Numbered from the stretch's first letter, positions 35,801 through 47,524 are shown. The stretch: DNA of 64,000 nucleotides from Protonemura montana (GCA_947568835.1 OX387608.1:6052001-6116000); one strand, 5' to 3'. The notes: generated by a model from the letters alone, not told the origin. Translations and numbers: made by a program.

Positions 35801-37055
35801 CAGGTTAGAGAAAGTAGTATTGATAGGTTTGTAATGTATTGGGCTGTTTTTTTGGATTTTTATTGAAGATGCAGGGCGATTAATTTGCTTGTGGTTTTAA
35901 TAAGTAGTTATCAGGTAGAAAATAAAATGGCATAAATACGAAATATATGAATAATAGCTTTTTATAAGTTGTAATGAGTTTACTTACAAGATGAATCGAT
36001 ATGTTTTGATGTGTTTTCAACAGGTGAATTGTTCACGAATGATCTGTTGACTGCAACATTTAGGAATTAAGCTTTATTTTCCTTCACGATTACTGTTTGT
36101 TAAATTCTTAATCCCCATGACGAAATTCTGTCATCTACGGCTACACTTGGATCACATAACCTTGATACCAAACGTAACCAAGCGCGAACCCGAAATCCTT
36201 GTTTTAAAAGATTCTGGAAATTTGAAAGGTTCTCTCTCAAATTTGGAGCAAATTCAAATTTTTGCTTTCATAAGGTAAACACAGAAAGTCCCTCGGAACA
36301 CTTCGCCCCAAAATCTGCCTTCTAATTGAACTTCCCTGTGGCAAAGTTAAAAATAAAATCGGTGATATTTAAAATAAATCACGTGCTGAATCAGCGTTTT
36401 TAAATAATCGTCGATGATAAAAGTTCCTTTTTTTAAATAAATATTTGCGCTCGCGGTTTCGGCCAACGCCTAAAAGCAGCAGAAGATTGTCTACCGAGGA
36501 TCATAAGCCAAGATAAATCACCCATACTTTGTAACACACACTTTTGGCAACCGATTTAAACACTCAATCCCTTTTTTTATGTCCCACCCGGCATTCCCAA
36601 TGCGTTTGCACAGAAAGACAAAACAACAGTTACGCTCTTGTAATATATGAAGACGACCGGTAGCTCCACCTCTATCTTTCTCTCTCTCTATCTTAAGCTC
36701 ATTCCATCTCAACTTAATTCAAAATAGAAAATCTTTTTTAGAAAATGTCTCTCCTATGCTTGCCGGTTGACAATTTATCACTCGTTACCGTCGCCCACGC
36801 CAACCGATCCCGACTCGCTCTCGCCATGTTATTAATTTGCATCATAGATAGCACCAGCCAGTAATCTCACTGAATTTATTTCAGAGTTTGCCGTCCAGTT
36901 TGTCTGTAATGACTACAAAATGTTATATTTTCTTGGTACAAGTTCTGATTCTAACCTCTAATTAGTTTAGGAAGTTGTATTGCTGTAAAATTGAGTCCAT
37001 CTGTGCGCAGTTTTACTAAAATCAACGGGGTACACGAGAAAATCACTAAAACTCT
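32845..37055. other. Non-coding stretch 32.8-37.1 kb
   Basis: No gene is supported. It contains a cluster of CRE-like sites (35.45-35.55 kb) and a pyrimidine-rich patch (36.65-36.70 kb). The rest is unique AT-rich DNA. Confidence 0.5.
35452..35550. promoter_or_regulatory. Cluster of four CRE/ATF-like sites
   Basis: CTACGTCAC (35451-35459), a full palindrome TGACGTCA (35470-35477), AGACGTCAT (35532-35540) and TTACGTCAC (35542-35550). Four sites within about 100 bp is far above chance spacing. GC-rich ACGGCCGGCGCCC sits between them. Confidence 0.5.
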
Positions 37056-37058
37056 GAT

Positions 37059-37773
37059 GATCCCTTGAAACGGGACGAAAAACAAGTAACCCGTGCCCGG
37101 CATCTGGCAGTTCATCACAATGTAGTAGTAATGGGTGGGTGAAACAAGGGTTGTCATTGCAATCTAAAACAAGTAACCCGTGCCCGGCATCTGACAGTTC
37201 ATCACAATGTAATAGTAATGGGTGGGTGAAACAAGGGTTGTCAGGGCAATCTAAAACAAGTAACCCGTGCCCGGCATCGAGCAGTTCATCACAATGTAAT
37301 AGTAATGGGTGGGTGAAACAAGGGTTGTCATTGCAATCTAAAACAAGTAACCCGTGCCCGGCATCGGGCAGTTCATCACAATGTAATAGTAATGGGTGGG
37401 TGAAACAAGGGTTGTCAGGGCAATCTAAAACAAGTAACCCGTGCCCGGCATCGAGCAGTTCATCACAATGTAATAGTAATGGGTGGGTGAAACAAGGGTT
37501 GTCATTGCAATCTAAAACAAGTAACCAGTGCCCGGCATCGGGCAGTTCATCACAATGTAATAGTAATGGGTGGGTGAAACAAGGGTTGTCATGGCAATCT
37601 AAAACAAGTAACCCGTGCCCGGCATCGAGCAGTTCATCACAATGTAATAGTAATGGGTGGGTGAAACAAGGGTTGTCATTGCAATCTTAAACAAGTAACC
37701 CGTGCCCGGCATCAGAGAGTTAAAACCCGATGCCGGGCACGGGTTACTTGTATTTCGACCCTCCAAGGGGGGT
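37059..37773 (+). mobile_element. Terminal-inverted-repeat element filled by an 87-bp minisatellite
   Basis: The left end (CCCTTGAAACGGGACG, then ACAAGTAACCCGTGCCCGGC) and the right end are inverted copies over about 45 bp. Between them lie eight occurrences of the 87-bp unit. The last unit and the right terminus form a 23-bp-arm hairpin (37691-37751). Confidence 0.7.
37084..37706 (+). repeat. 87-bp minisatellite with dimer (174-bp) pattern
   Basis: Unit cues TAACCCGTGCCCGGCATC, TTCATCACAATG and GGTGGGTGAAACAAGGGTTG, spaced 87. TTGTCATTGCAATC and TTGTCAGGGCAATC (once TTGTCATGGC) alternate from unit to unit, so the real period is 174. Because 87 is a multiple of three, an open frame of 183 codons runs through it and should not be called a gene. 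Confidence 0.9.
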
Positions 37774-39140
37774 CTGCAATGTTTTAGTGAGTTACTTGTG
37801 TACCTAGGCGCTGACAAGCGAAGGTAAAACGTACTCTAAGAGCTTTCACGCCCCGGTTTATTTAAGATGCAATTAAATATAAATGCGTAAAGTTGTGCAC
37901 TGGCAAATCGGGGCCATTTATCACGTCATCGCGGGTGAGGTGTTTATTGCCGAGCTTATTCCGTATCTTGGATGATATAGATTGGAGGAAATTTCCACTG
38001 CGACGCTAGAAGAGGCTTCAGTCGAATCTTGAGATCTTGGAATCTTTGCCAGACCGAGCAAGATGTCGGTGTTGTTTGCAGTTTTGAATCTTTTCTTATT
38101 GGTTATAGGTAATGCTGGATCAATGCTTAAGTTTTTTTATTTATTTGAAAGACTAGTCGGTGTAGAGGGTTACAAAAAATCAGTAAGGACTAGACTGTAA
38201 GACTATGACTTCAAACAAAGGGGCAGAACAGTCTGTCGAATGATTTTTCCTGTATTTTCTTCTGCAAAAAAAAAAGAAAATTGCAACTCAATTGCAATTG
38301 GCCGTTTAATGTAAATATGATTAAGTAACATATTTTGTAGTTTTAATTTTGTATTTTAAACATTTTAATCCAAAAAGATTTAACAAGGTGCGTGGCTGCT
38401 GTCGGTTTTTTTATAATAAATGTGCACTCTTGCTTTGACAGTGCGTACCAAAAATCAATAACATGTTTCCCGTTCAATCGTTTTGATTGGATATTCGAGT
38501 CCCGGTTCGGGCACACATATCTCTGCATGTTATAGCCATTAGAGCGAATCAAAAATCTCCCCAGCGAGTTACGCAACACAAATATCAAAATAATTATGAG
38601 TGACGCACACCCCACACCGCGTAATCTACCACCCAGAATAAAAGCCGCCAAGTTTAATGCAAATATAATTGTGCCAAATGTTTTAATTTGCCCACCTGAG
38701 CAAGGTGTGAAGCATCGATTGCTGCAGAATGTAAGGTCAACCGATATTCTGTGCCAATTTTTCCCGCGCGCACACGAGTTATGTCTAGGTTAAATAAAAC
38801 GGGACTCGCCAAATCATCTATATCAATTAACAGGTGCTGTAGCGTTAGACGCAAGGATACAATGTTTCAATGCTTACATTTTACAATGTCCTTTACAATG
38901 TCCTGTACATTGTCATTGACTATGTTATGTTTTGTAAGCTCTTTGTAAGAAACTTGCTGTGAGCTGTCAACTTCTGTAAGCTGTCGCTGTAAGCTGTATT
39001 TCTGTTAATTGGGGCAAGCTTCAACTAGGGAAAGGAAAAATGTTCAATCAGGGGAGATAATTTAAATTTTCTCAAGATGAGGTTACCACTTTCCTCCAGC
39101 GTATAGGTGAAGTAGGCAGGTGAAAATTAAATAAAAAAGG

Positions 39141-39526
39141 TAGGGGAAGGTGGTACTTAGTGGGTTATCAAACTTTTCTGCCACCTGACTGGAAAGAAAA
39201 TTTTCAAAAAATTACAGTGTTTTTTTTTGTTGATCTAAGCTACATTCTTGTACAGTTTTTAAGTGGTTCTTGTATTGAAGAATTTGGAGATATTCAGTCA
39301 TGGCAAATATAACCTGCTATATGGGTGGTACATGGCAAGTCAAGTGGTACATAGTTGGTCACTTCAGATATTTCAGCCACAAATGCTTGCAGAAATCTAG
39401 AAAAAACATATGTTGTTCTAACTACTGTAATGCATGTATAATAAAAATTTTCCTCCATTTACAGCTACTGTGAATGAGGAAACTCGCAAAAACTAAATCC
39501 GGTCCACTATGTACCACCTTCCCTTA
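39141..39526 (+). mobile_element. TA-flanked terminal-inverted-repeat element (386 bp)
   Basis: The left end TAGGGGAAGGTGGTACTTAG mirrors the right end (complement of CTATGTACCACCTTCCCTTA). TA sits at both outer edges, as for Tc1/mariner insertions. Non-coding inside. Confidence 0.66.
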
Positions 39527-40884
39527 CATTTAAAATTAGACACAGGTAACACTTTCGATCTTATGAGACAAAAACAAGATTCTACGCTCTGAGACGACAC
39601 CAGACAAATCGACTATTGATATTAATGAAGTGGTTAACACGTATATGTCCGGTCCATGTACCCAACCCGTACATGTTTTGCGATCATTGCTCCTTCCTGT
39701 TTCCAAATCGGTAGACGCGACCGCCAATCGGATGTCACGTGATTGTTAACCCGTAGTTAACCGAATGTTAACTCAGACCTTCTTCCTGACAACGTGATCG
39801 ATACACGTTATGTCACGTGGTTGCCATTAGACGGTGAGAGGATTAATTCATGATGCATAATGAATGGGTTGTTGTATTGTATGTAAGTTTTTTGTGTGGT
39901 GGAGGCCGATTTCAGGTAAAACTTGGGGATTGTTTTAAAATGTGCAGTTAAAAAAGGTAATTGTCAGTCAAAGATACTCATTTCTTTGGTCATCAGAAGC
40001 TTTGCAAATCTTGGTAATATGGTTTAAGATATAACACCATATAAAGATTGTAACTATACCGGAAAATTTTTAAGAAACCTGAATATAAGAAGCTAGATCA
40101 GGTGTATTTTCCTTCCTTTTTTTTTAGTTCTTTTTAGGACTAAAGACAAAAATACTAAAATGTCGTTATGGTAAAGGAAATATGTTCCAATATTAAAGAA
40201 TTTCAACCGAAAATATTGCCTAAAATTGACAAATTAGCTTAAAAAAATAAACTGGTTTTCAGCATCTACACCTTTCTTCTCTTATTTCTGCTAAGCTGTC
40301 TCGCTTCCACGCGAGAAGATGTTGCCCCTGTCGGCATGTGGTATAGGCAGTCCGCAATGCACCCACTCAGTATGCATCCACGGCGTCCTGAGCTCCCAAA
40401 AGAGGATGATGTTAATCGGAGTCGAATCACAGGTACAATAGACTGCAAGCACGTTGCCTGGATAATACCTACCTGCCTTTTACCTACCTTTTCCTAGAGG
40501 TAGGTAACTGTTCTGTGTTAATTACGTTGTTTGCTGTTTTTATGTTCGATTGTTTTACAAAGTAAACACATTCACTGAAGAAGTAGCATATAAAAACATT
40601 ATTTTATCATTGACACAAGTTAGATAAGAATATATTTACCGTTTGGGTACCTCATCGTTAAAATTCTGATCAGAAGCTTATTTATTTAAGCATTTTACTG
40701 GGATTGGGGTTACAAAATTGATGGTTTGGTGTAGTTTGGTGCGAGTGACGTTGGTGTACTACCTACTGTCACCTCTACAACTACAACTATAAAAGCTATA
40801 CAACAAAGCACTGGCTATTTGCAACATTAAGACAACAGAATCAAATAACTATAAATTAAAAAATGTTTTAAAACTTTCTTATTG

Positions 40885-41009
40885 TAAATGCATTTTACTC
40901 AATTGCCCAATTTTTATCTGTTGACACGAGTGTATCATGTATCTCATAATGTATCTGTGTACAATTATGACAAGTCTCATACCTTATGGTCAATCGTGAC
41001 AATAAAGAA

Positions 41010-41079
<70 letters not shown>
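40885..41079 (+). mobile_element. Non-LTR retrotransposon 3' end with (ATT)n tail
   Basis: A short 3'-UTR-like stretch ending TGACAATAAAGAA is followed by about 70 bp of ATT repeat (41009-41079). The pattern (AATAAA then a trinucleotide tail) is typical of truncated insect LINEs. The frame through the tail codes for a poly-Leu run and is not a gene. Confidence 0.55.
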
Positions 41080-41080
<1 letters not shown>

Positions 41081-42463
41081 AACCTAACCTAACCGCAGTG
41101 ATTTTAAAACGCCAAACCGTTCGGTGGTCATCCATGCAATTTGCACCCTATGCACATGTGTTCCACTGGTAGACAGAGAGGAAAGTAGTAAATTATGCAA
41201 GGGTATTATGACCCCTAATAAATTGCATTTGGGTAGAACGCCGTTAAGCATTTCACTCATCCCTGTCAGTTAAAGTTTGAATTGAAAATGTCCAGTCCCG
41301 GAAAGCAGCGGGGAATGATAAATATAATTGATGTGTCAGTCCAAACGTCATAATGCTCCTCCCTGTCATGTCAATTACTTTCTTGTAAAGAATTTCGAAA
41401 AAAACTCTAGTTCAAGGAAGAAAAGTTAAAAGAAAAACCGATTGGAAACACAAACGAAAGAAGCAAGATTCTCGTTTAAAACCCATGTAGGCGAATGTCA
41501 AGAATGTTCCATTTCGTTGATTGAACTGTCACTTTGACTTAAACAATTCTCGTGACTAAATTTAATCATCTCTTATATAACAACAAAATAAAATGCAGCC
41601 AACATAGGGAAAAAAGTACGAAAATAACTTTTATTCGGCCCCTGGATTTCATGAGATGGGTTTATAAAAATCTTCACACAGGTTAAAAAAAAAAACGACA
41701 CATGCTGTTTAAAAGATGTCTATAAATTTTATTTTTTTTTTCCCCGCGGCCGGCGAGGTGAGCCAAGGTCGTCATCAATTTTGTCGGTGGTCAGCTAATC
41801 TAAGACAGCGTAATTACGTTGGTGTCAGCAAATCGCATAAATACAGAAGCGTTATAGGTGAACGGCGCCATGTGCATACCACAGGCAATATATTTTTAAG
41901 TTATTTAGTCCTTGCGAAAAAACATAGGGGCTAAAAAAAACCATTGTATATGGCACAAATTTAGATTTTTCACAGGTATTTTTACAGATATTTTTAATTA
42001 TTTACACTTAATTTACACCTAAATCAGAAGATGGATGCAGGGATTAGAACTTTGTTTATTTAAGACTATATTACGGTACATTATTAGCAAAAATACGAAC
42101 ACTTACAAGTTTCTAATTATTATTAAAACACAAGATTCCGCAAGAATTTGCTTGGAATTCGGCTAAAAATTGACAAAAAAACTAAACCAAAAACTCGTAG
42201 TGCCAATCTAACTTAGACAACATCAAAATTTCTTTTCGTTTCTCAAGTAAATCTATTGATTGTATTGTCAAATCGAAAACAAGACAAATGACCAACTCGT
42301 GGCACACCGGGCATCGAGCATAGAACCCTCCACCCCCGCTTTCTTCAACACTTCTTGGCAGAATCCCTCAAAACAGGCTAACAAGACTTCTCACACCCTT
42401 GGCATTGATTCGCCTCCCACCCCTTCTCCCAAACAATGTGAGAATTGCCACCGCTGAACGAAT

Positions 42464-42521
42464 GCCAGGACCGCGGTATGCCAGGTCTGTGGTATGCCAG
42501 GTTTGTGGTATGCCAGGTCCA
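42464..42521 (+). repeat. 16-bp tandem repeat (about 3.5 copies)
   Basis: Repeats of GTATGCCAGGTCTGTG with single-base changes. Confidence 0.75.
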
Positions 42522-42779
42522 TTGTCTAAAGCGTCTAGACGCGGTTAGATTTAGAGGACAATGCCAGCTCAAGGAGAAGGAAGACATCACGCCACATCCT
42601 GATTCTTGACTTAGCACTAACTCACAACAATGCTAATTGGGATAACCTTAAGCCAAGCGTTTTATACAAAACAAACTAATTAGTTATGGCGGGATAACGA
42701 GCATTGATACAGATGTCTTTTGTGTGTTGACCTTCGATTTGACAATAATATCAATGAATAAACTTATAAGTTCGAAAAA

Positions 42780-42890
42780 TATACCAACCTAGCAAAGTTA
42801 AGCAACATTGCTGCAAATCAGCGTAGTGAATGGATGACCAGCTTGGTTCTGTTCGTGAGGGAAGTTGGAGAGGTTGAGGTCATGGGTTGA
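42780..42890 (+). mobile_element. 5S-derived SINE, family A, copy 7 (head only)
   Basis: Contains AAAGTTAAGCAACATTGC, GTGAATGGATGACCAGC and GTTCTGTTCGTGAGGG. This is the 5S-like head plus the start of the body; the rest is truncated. Confidence 0.6.
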
Positions 42891-42990
42891 GGTTATGTTC
42901 AGCTGGTTTTTAACTTCTTGGAAAACATCGATGACCTTGTTCATTGAGTACGCACGAGGTCAAATTTTAGGTAAGAGCACTAAGACTTTT

Positions 42991-43100
42991 TTATTATTAG
43001 GACCACTAATAACCTCTCAAATATTGATGCCCAAACGGGGAATCAAATCCCGATCTCCGCCTGTCGCGGGTGTTGCTCTAACTAATTAAGCTACTTGGAC
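42991..43100 (-). mobile_element. tRNA-derived SINE, family B, copy 2
   Basis: The minus strand reads GTCCAAGTAGCTTAATTAGT and onward, then GATCGGGATTTGATTCCCCG, then GAGAGGTTATTAGTGGTCC. It forms a head-to-head pair with copy 3. Confidence 0.68.
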
Positions 43101-43137
43101 AATTAATTTTTCATAGGGTTTTAGTGTATTTGATGAG

Positions 43138-43252
43138 AATTAAGTAGCTCAATTGGTTAGAGCGTCACCGGCTACAGGTGGAGATCGGGGTTAGGGTTCG
43201 ATACCCCGTTTGGCCGTCAATTTATGAGAGGTTATTAGTGTTCCTAATAATA
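43138..43252 (+). mobile_element. tRNA-derived SINE, family B, copy 3
   Basis: AAGTAGCTCAATTGGTTAGA, GGGTTCGATACCCCGTTTGG and GAGAGGTTATTAGTGTTCC in order. The most intact tRNA-like head of the family. Confidence 0.7.
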
Positions 43253-43789
43253 AAATACTCCGCGCATTGCAAGAATTTGCAATTTAAATCATATTTCACA
43301 GCACGTATTGGCTATTTGTCGGCACCGAGTCCCTCCAGAACCACAGAGACCAATATCGAAATAATGCGTCGTTATACACAAAAATACCGTGAAACTTTGT
43401 GTCCCAAACGCTACAAAAACCATGTGTATAATGCTGGTAAGTATATCAAAAGGAATAACGATTCAATTTAACCTGTCTTCTATTGACAAACATGCAGTTA
43501 ACAAAAATACTCCTTAACAAGGCATAATGCATTGACTGTAGTTTGTAAAGCACACCGATGATTTAATAACCTCTGATTAAATTGTTATTAAATACACTGT
43601 CGCCATATAAGACAATAGAGAAAGACAGCCTGTCGGTATTTTATAATTATAAACAATGCAAATCGAAGCATAATGTGCTATTGTCAACTATTTTTATAGG
43701 CCATAAATGGAAGTCTTCATCTTGCTCTTGTGTGTAGATCGAACGGTTTAATTTAATTTTTAATATTTTTAACGACGACAAGACTGTGA

Positions 43790-44095
43790 TAAAAACTATT
43801 TAAACTGGGTTTTTGAATGCTAAGTGAAGAAAAACTAAATTTACCAACGTTTTGTAACTTGCACCTGTTACTTTATCACTGGGGTTGAATCAGTCCTGAC
43901 AATTTTCCAATAGCAAAAGAGCCACAAAAAATGTAAACGCTTACCCATTACCTTTTAAAATTACCTAATACAATTAGGCATTCCGCTGTTCTTTACGTAG
44001 CATTTAAACCCCAGTTCAAATAGTTTTTGACAAAATAAAACGCTGACAAAAGATTGTAGATTTAAAGTAGACATGAGTCTAAAAACCATTATAGA
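43790..44095 (+). mobile_element. Fold-back element, family E, copy 2
   Basis: The left arm AAAAACTATTTAAACTGGGT (43793 on) and the right arm ending CCCCAGTTCAAATAGTTTTT are inverted. The outer block GACATGAGTCTAAAAACCAT is again present. Confidence 0.68.
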
Positions 44096-44200
44096 GACAA
44101 GACTGTGTTTTCTTCCCTCTTAGAAGAAATGCGTGCTCGAAAAGTGGTGTTTAAAATATGATATTTTTAAACGTGCAAGAAATAACACTTGGCAATTAAG

Positions 44201-44241
44201 TGTCACCCCTAGACCTACGCGGCTATTAAAGAGGGGTGACA
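44201..44241 (+). repeat. Inverted repeat, 10-bp arms
   Basis: TGTCACCCCT and AGGGGTGACA separated by 21 bases. Confidence 0.7.
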
Positions 44242-44311
44242 GTTTTTTTTTTCCCAGGAAGAAGCTCAGAAGAAAGAATTTTAATAACCATTCCGCTGCC
44301 ACCTGGCATTA

Positions 44312-44600
44312 AACAATGTTTGATTTGTGGTGTTTAACGACGCACTGTTTTGACAACGTGCCCTGCGGTACTGGTCTAATGGCTTCGATGAATGAGTGGA
44401 TGATGATGAGGGAAACCTAACTAAGCTAGAAGGGAGGAGGGGAAATCCGGTGCCGTTACACAGCCTACTTCTGTTGAATACCAAAGGGACCACCGGCTTA
44501 ACGTCCCTTCCGAAGGACGGTACAACGCGAACAACAGGATTCCTCCACAAATCCATGCTGTCTTCAGGTTGCGAAAGATTAAATCGTTAAACTGAATCAA
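44312..44600 (-). mobile_element. 5S-derived SINE, family A, copy 6
   Basis: Starts near TTTGATTTGTGGTGTTTAAC (the tail side), then GGACCACCGGCTTAACGTCC and CAGGATTCCTCCACAAATCC. Confidence 0.66.
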
Positions 44601-45641
44601 AAATTGTTGTAATAGGAAATCGTTCCACAAACGTACAAAAAAAAATATGATTATAAGAGAAACGTCTTGAAAAACACGTCTTGATCGACGTAGGTGGAGT
44701 TGTCACACCTACTCATCCCAAGAAACTAACAAGCTTCGATAAGAAAGTATTTCGATTCAGACCTTCAACTTCAGTGTGTTAATCGAAGACGATTGATTGC
44801 AAGACCAGAAGTAACACGCAGCGTAACGTGGCGTTAAGATAAGACCGAGATGAGCGGGTGCTGTTGGTTAGCCACGCCCAGAAGCTGCAGGAAGTGATCG
44901 TGGAATGGTATGAGCCCAGTGGCGACCGGTGCCAGCTTTTGTAAAACGCGTCGCGTGCGGTGGCGTTTGAGAGGTGGTTAAATATCTGCTTGAATAGGAA
45001 AATGGTTTCTAGGTAAAATACCAATTGCTGATTTCAGTGTTGCTTTTTTGTTTGATAATGAAAATCATACGTTTTTTTTTTTTAAGTGTTGAATTCAATT
45101 TCAACCAATATGACGTCAAATAATTAAGACATTGAAAAACAAAGAAGCACTTTTTTGGCGAATAGGTATAAAGACAATGGACAGATCGGCCAAACGATAA
45201 TGCCAGCGTTTTCCTTAGGAATTCTTTGTTATTTGTAATATATTTTCAATTCGCAAATTCATATTTTCTGGCTCTTGACTCCCATTAAGTGGAAAGATAT
45301 GAAATATTTCAAATGTGTGGTTCTAACAATACAAACCCTAAAGATCTACCATAGCATCCTCTGCGCAAAACCAGAGCAATTAAAGACTTGGCCTTTAGCC
45401 TTAAGCTCGAACCTAACTTAGCCTTAACTTAGCCTTAGGCTCAAACTAAAAAAAACTTCAGATATGTTCACTATGTTGACGGAAACCTCTGTTGTCTACA
45501 CACAAGTACACCGACCTGAGTTAAAATCACTCTAAACATCTGTATTGCATTCTTGATAACGCCAAAATAAATATCATGGTGCGTAAATTTGTTTTACACC
45601 CGACGAATATCTCTGTCTACTCAATATAGGAAAGCGCCCTG

Positions 45642-47083
45642 CAAAAGTAAGCTGCAAGCTTAACAGCGTTGAAACTAACTCTTACCCTTGATGCCATTTT
45701 ATGTTAAGTGTAAATATGAGGACAAAGAATTTGTAAAATTACTTAAGGAATTTTTAATGCAATTCTGTTTTTATTCACTGAACGATTTTTATAAAGGAGA
45801 TTTTAGTAATATGACATCAATCTATGTAATGTGACGTTCCAATGTTATACTTTGACCAATCTGGAATAAAAATACATTATTATTATTATTATTATTATTA
45901 AATGAGTCACTTAAATAAACTTCAACTTTGCTAAAAGTAAGCTGCAAGCTTAACAGCGTTAAAACTAACTCTTACCCTTGAAATAAGTCACTGAAATAAG
46001 CTTAAACTTTACTAAAAGTAAGCTGCCAGCTAAACAGCGTTAAAACTAACTCTTACCCTTGAAATAAGTTACTGAAATAATCTTCAGCTTTACTAAAAGT
46101 AAGCTGCCAGCTTAACAGCGTTAAAACTAACTCTTACCCTTGAAATAAGTTACTGAAATAATCTTCAACTTTACTAAAAGTAAGCTGCCAGCTTAACAGC
46201 GTTAAAACTAACTCTTACCCTTGAAATCAGTCACTGAAATAAGCTTAAACTTTACTAAAAGTAAGCTGCCAGCTTAACAGCGTTAAAACTAACTCTTATC
46301 CTTGAAATCAGTTACTGAAATAATCTTCAACTTTACTAAAAGTAAGCTGCCAGCTTAACAGCGTTAAAACTAACTCTTACCCTTGAAATAAGTTACTGAA
46401 ATAATCTTCAGCTTTACTAAAAGTAAGCTGCAAGCTTAACAGCGTTAAAACTAACTCTTACCCTTGGAATAAGTCACTGAAATAAGCTTAAACTTTACTA
46501 AAAGTAAGCTGCAAGCTTAACAGCGTTAAAACTAACTCTAACCCTTGAAATAAGTTACTGAAATAATCTTCAAATTTACTAAAAGTAAGCTTAACAGCGT
46601 TAAAACTAACTCTTACCCTTGAAATAAGTTACTGAAATAATCTTCAACTTTACTAAAAGTAAGCTTAACAGCGTTAAAACTAACTCTTACCCTTGAAATA
46701 AGTTACTGAAATAATCTTCAACTTTACTAAAAGTAAGCTTAACAGCGTTAAAACTAACTCTTACCCTTGAAATAAGTTACTGAAATAATCTTCAACTTTA
46801 CTAAAAGTAAGCTTAACAGCGTTAAAACTAACTCTAACCCTTGAAATAAGTTACTGAAATAATCTTCAACTTTACTAAAAGTAAGCTTAACAGCGTTAAA
46901 ACTAACTCTTACCCTTGAAATAAGTTACTGAAATAATCTTCAACTTTACTAAAAGTAAGCTTAACAGCGTTAAAACTAACTCTAACCCTTGAAATAAGTT
47001 ACTGAAATAATCTTCAACTTTACTAAAAGTAAGCTTAACAGCGTTAAAACTAACTCTTACCCTTGAAATCAGTCACTGAAATA
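45642..47083 (+). repeat. 81/74-bp minisatellite
   Basis: About 17 units with AAAGTAAGCTGCCAGCTTAA, CAGCGTTAAAACTAACTC and CCCTTGAAATAAGTTACTG. Upstream units are 81 bp and downstream units (from about 46.58 kb) are 74 bp. The 7-bp loss turns the palindrome TAAGCTGCCAGCTTA into TAAGCTTA. Confidence 0.9.
45692..45900 (+). mobile_element. Non-LTR 3' end inserted in the minisatellite
   Basis: About 209 bp split the first array unit exactly between CCCTTGA and AATGAGTCAC (compare AATAAGTCAC in intact units). It ends CTGGAATAAAAATAC then (ATT)n, a retroelement tail. Confidence 0.7.
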
Positions 47084-47524
47084 AATTGAAATCTTTGCAA
47101 AAGTGCGCCATGTTGTCCACCACTGGCCTTCAGTGCATGCTTCGTGTATGACGCTTGAATATAAGCTGATGCAGACGGCAAGCAGAAATAGTTGGCGCGA
47201 GGCCAAAGCAGCTTCAGCCGAACCGCCCATCGGAGACGTGGATTCCTTGACCGAGCGTGATTTACTCGCCGGGGCGATTCGAGTCGGCCGTGATGTCGGC
47301 GAACAGCTGATGTGTTCCAAACGATTTGGTAGAACATGGCGACTTTTTTGATGTTTGTATTTGAGTTTGGGCAAACTTTTTTTTTGTAATGAAGGCGACA
47401 GACAGAGAGATAGCAGTGCACTTTCATCTTTGTGGTTTGGTGACAGTTGTTTTTTCGTAATCACAGTTTTGATGCTACTTAAAGTAGCATGCTCGACAGT
47501 CTCGACCGAACTTGGGTCAGGTTT
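47084..47524. other. GC-richer patch after the minisatellite
   Basis: All three frames on both strands are unusually open here (one of 170 codons on the minus strand), which follows from composition. I see no recognisable protein. Confidence 0.4.

Larger units (their letters stand above)
37775..45640. other. Non-coding stretch 37.8-45.6 kb
   Basis: No gene is supported. Holds a TIR element, a non-LTR 3' end with a long ATT tail, a 16-bp repeat, an inverted pair of tRNA SINEs, a fold-back element, a 5S SINE and GC-rich patches at 42.3-42.6 and 44.8-44.96 kb. Confidence 0.5.

Noticed and set aside
37139-37690. 183-codon open frame with regular 29-residue repeats
   Set aside because: It is the 87-bp minisatellite read in one frame; the unit length is a multiple of three and no start, stop or flank supports a gene.
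41080-41095. CCTAACCTAACC, insect telomere-like sequence
   Set aside because: Only two to three units, directly after an ATT microsatellite; far too short to be an interstitial telomere array.
40888-41172. Frame with a long Leu run
   Set aside because: The run is the (ATT)n tail read in one frame.
11036-44556. Similar short frames (LWRNPAVRVVP-type peptide) at several places
   Set aside because: They all fall in the 5S-derived SINE body. The shared peptide follows from repeat identity, and copies are truncated at different places.
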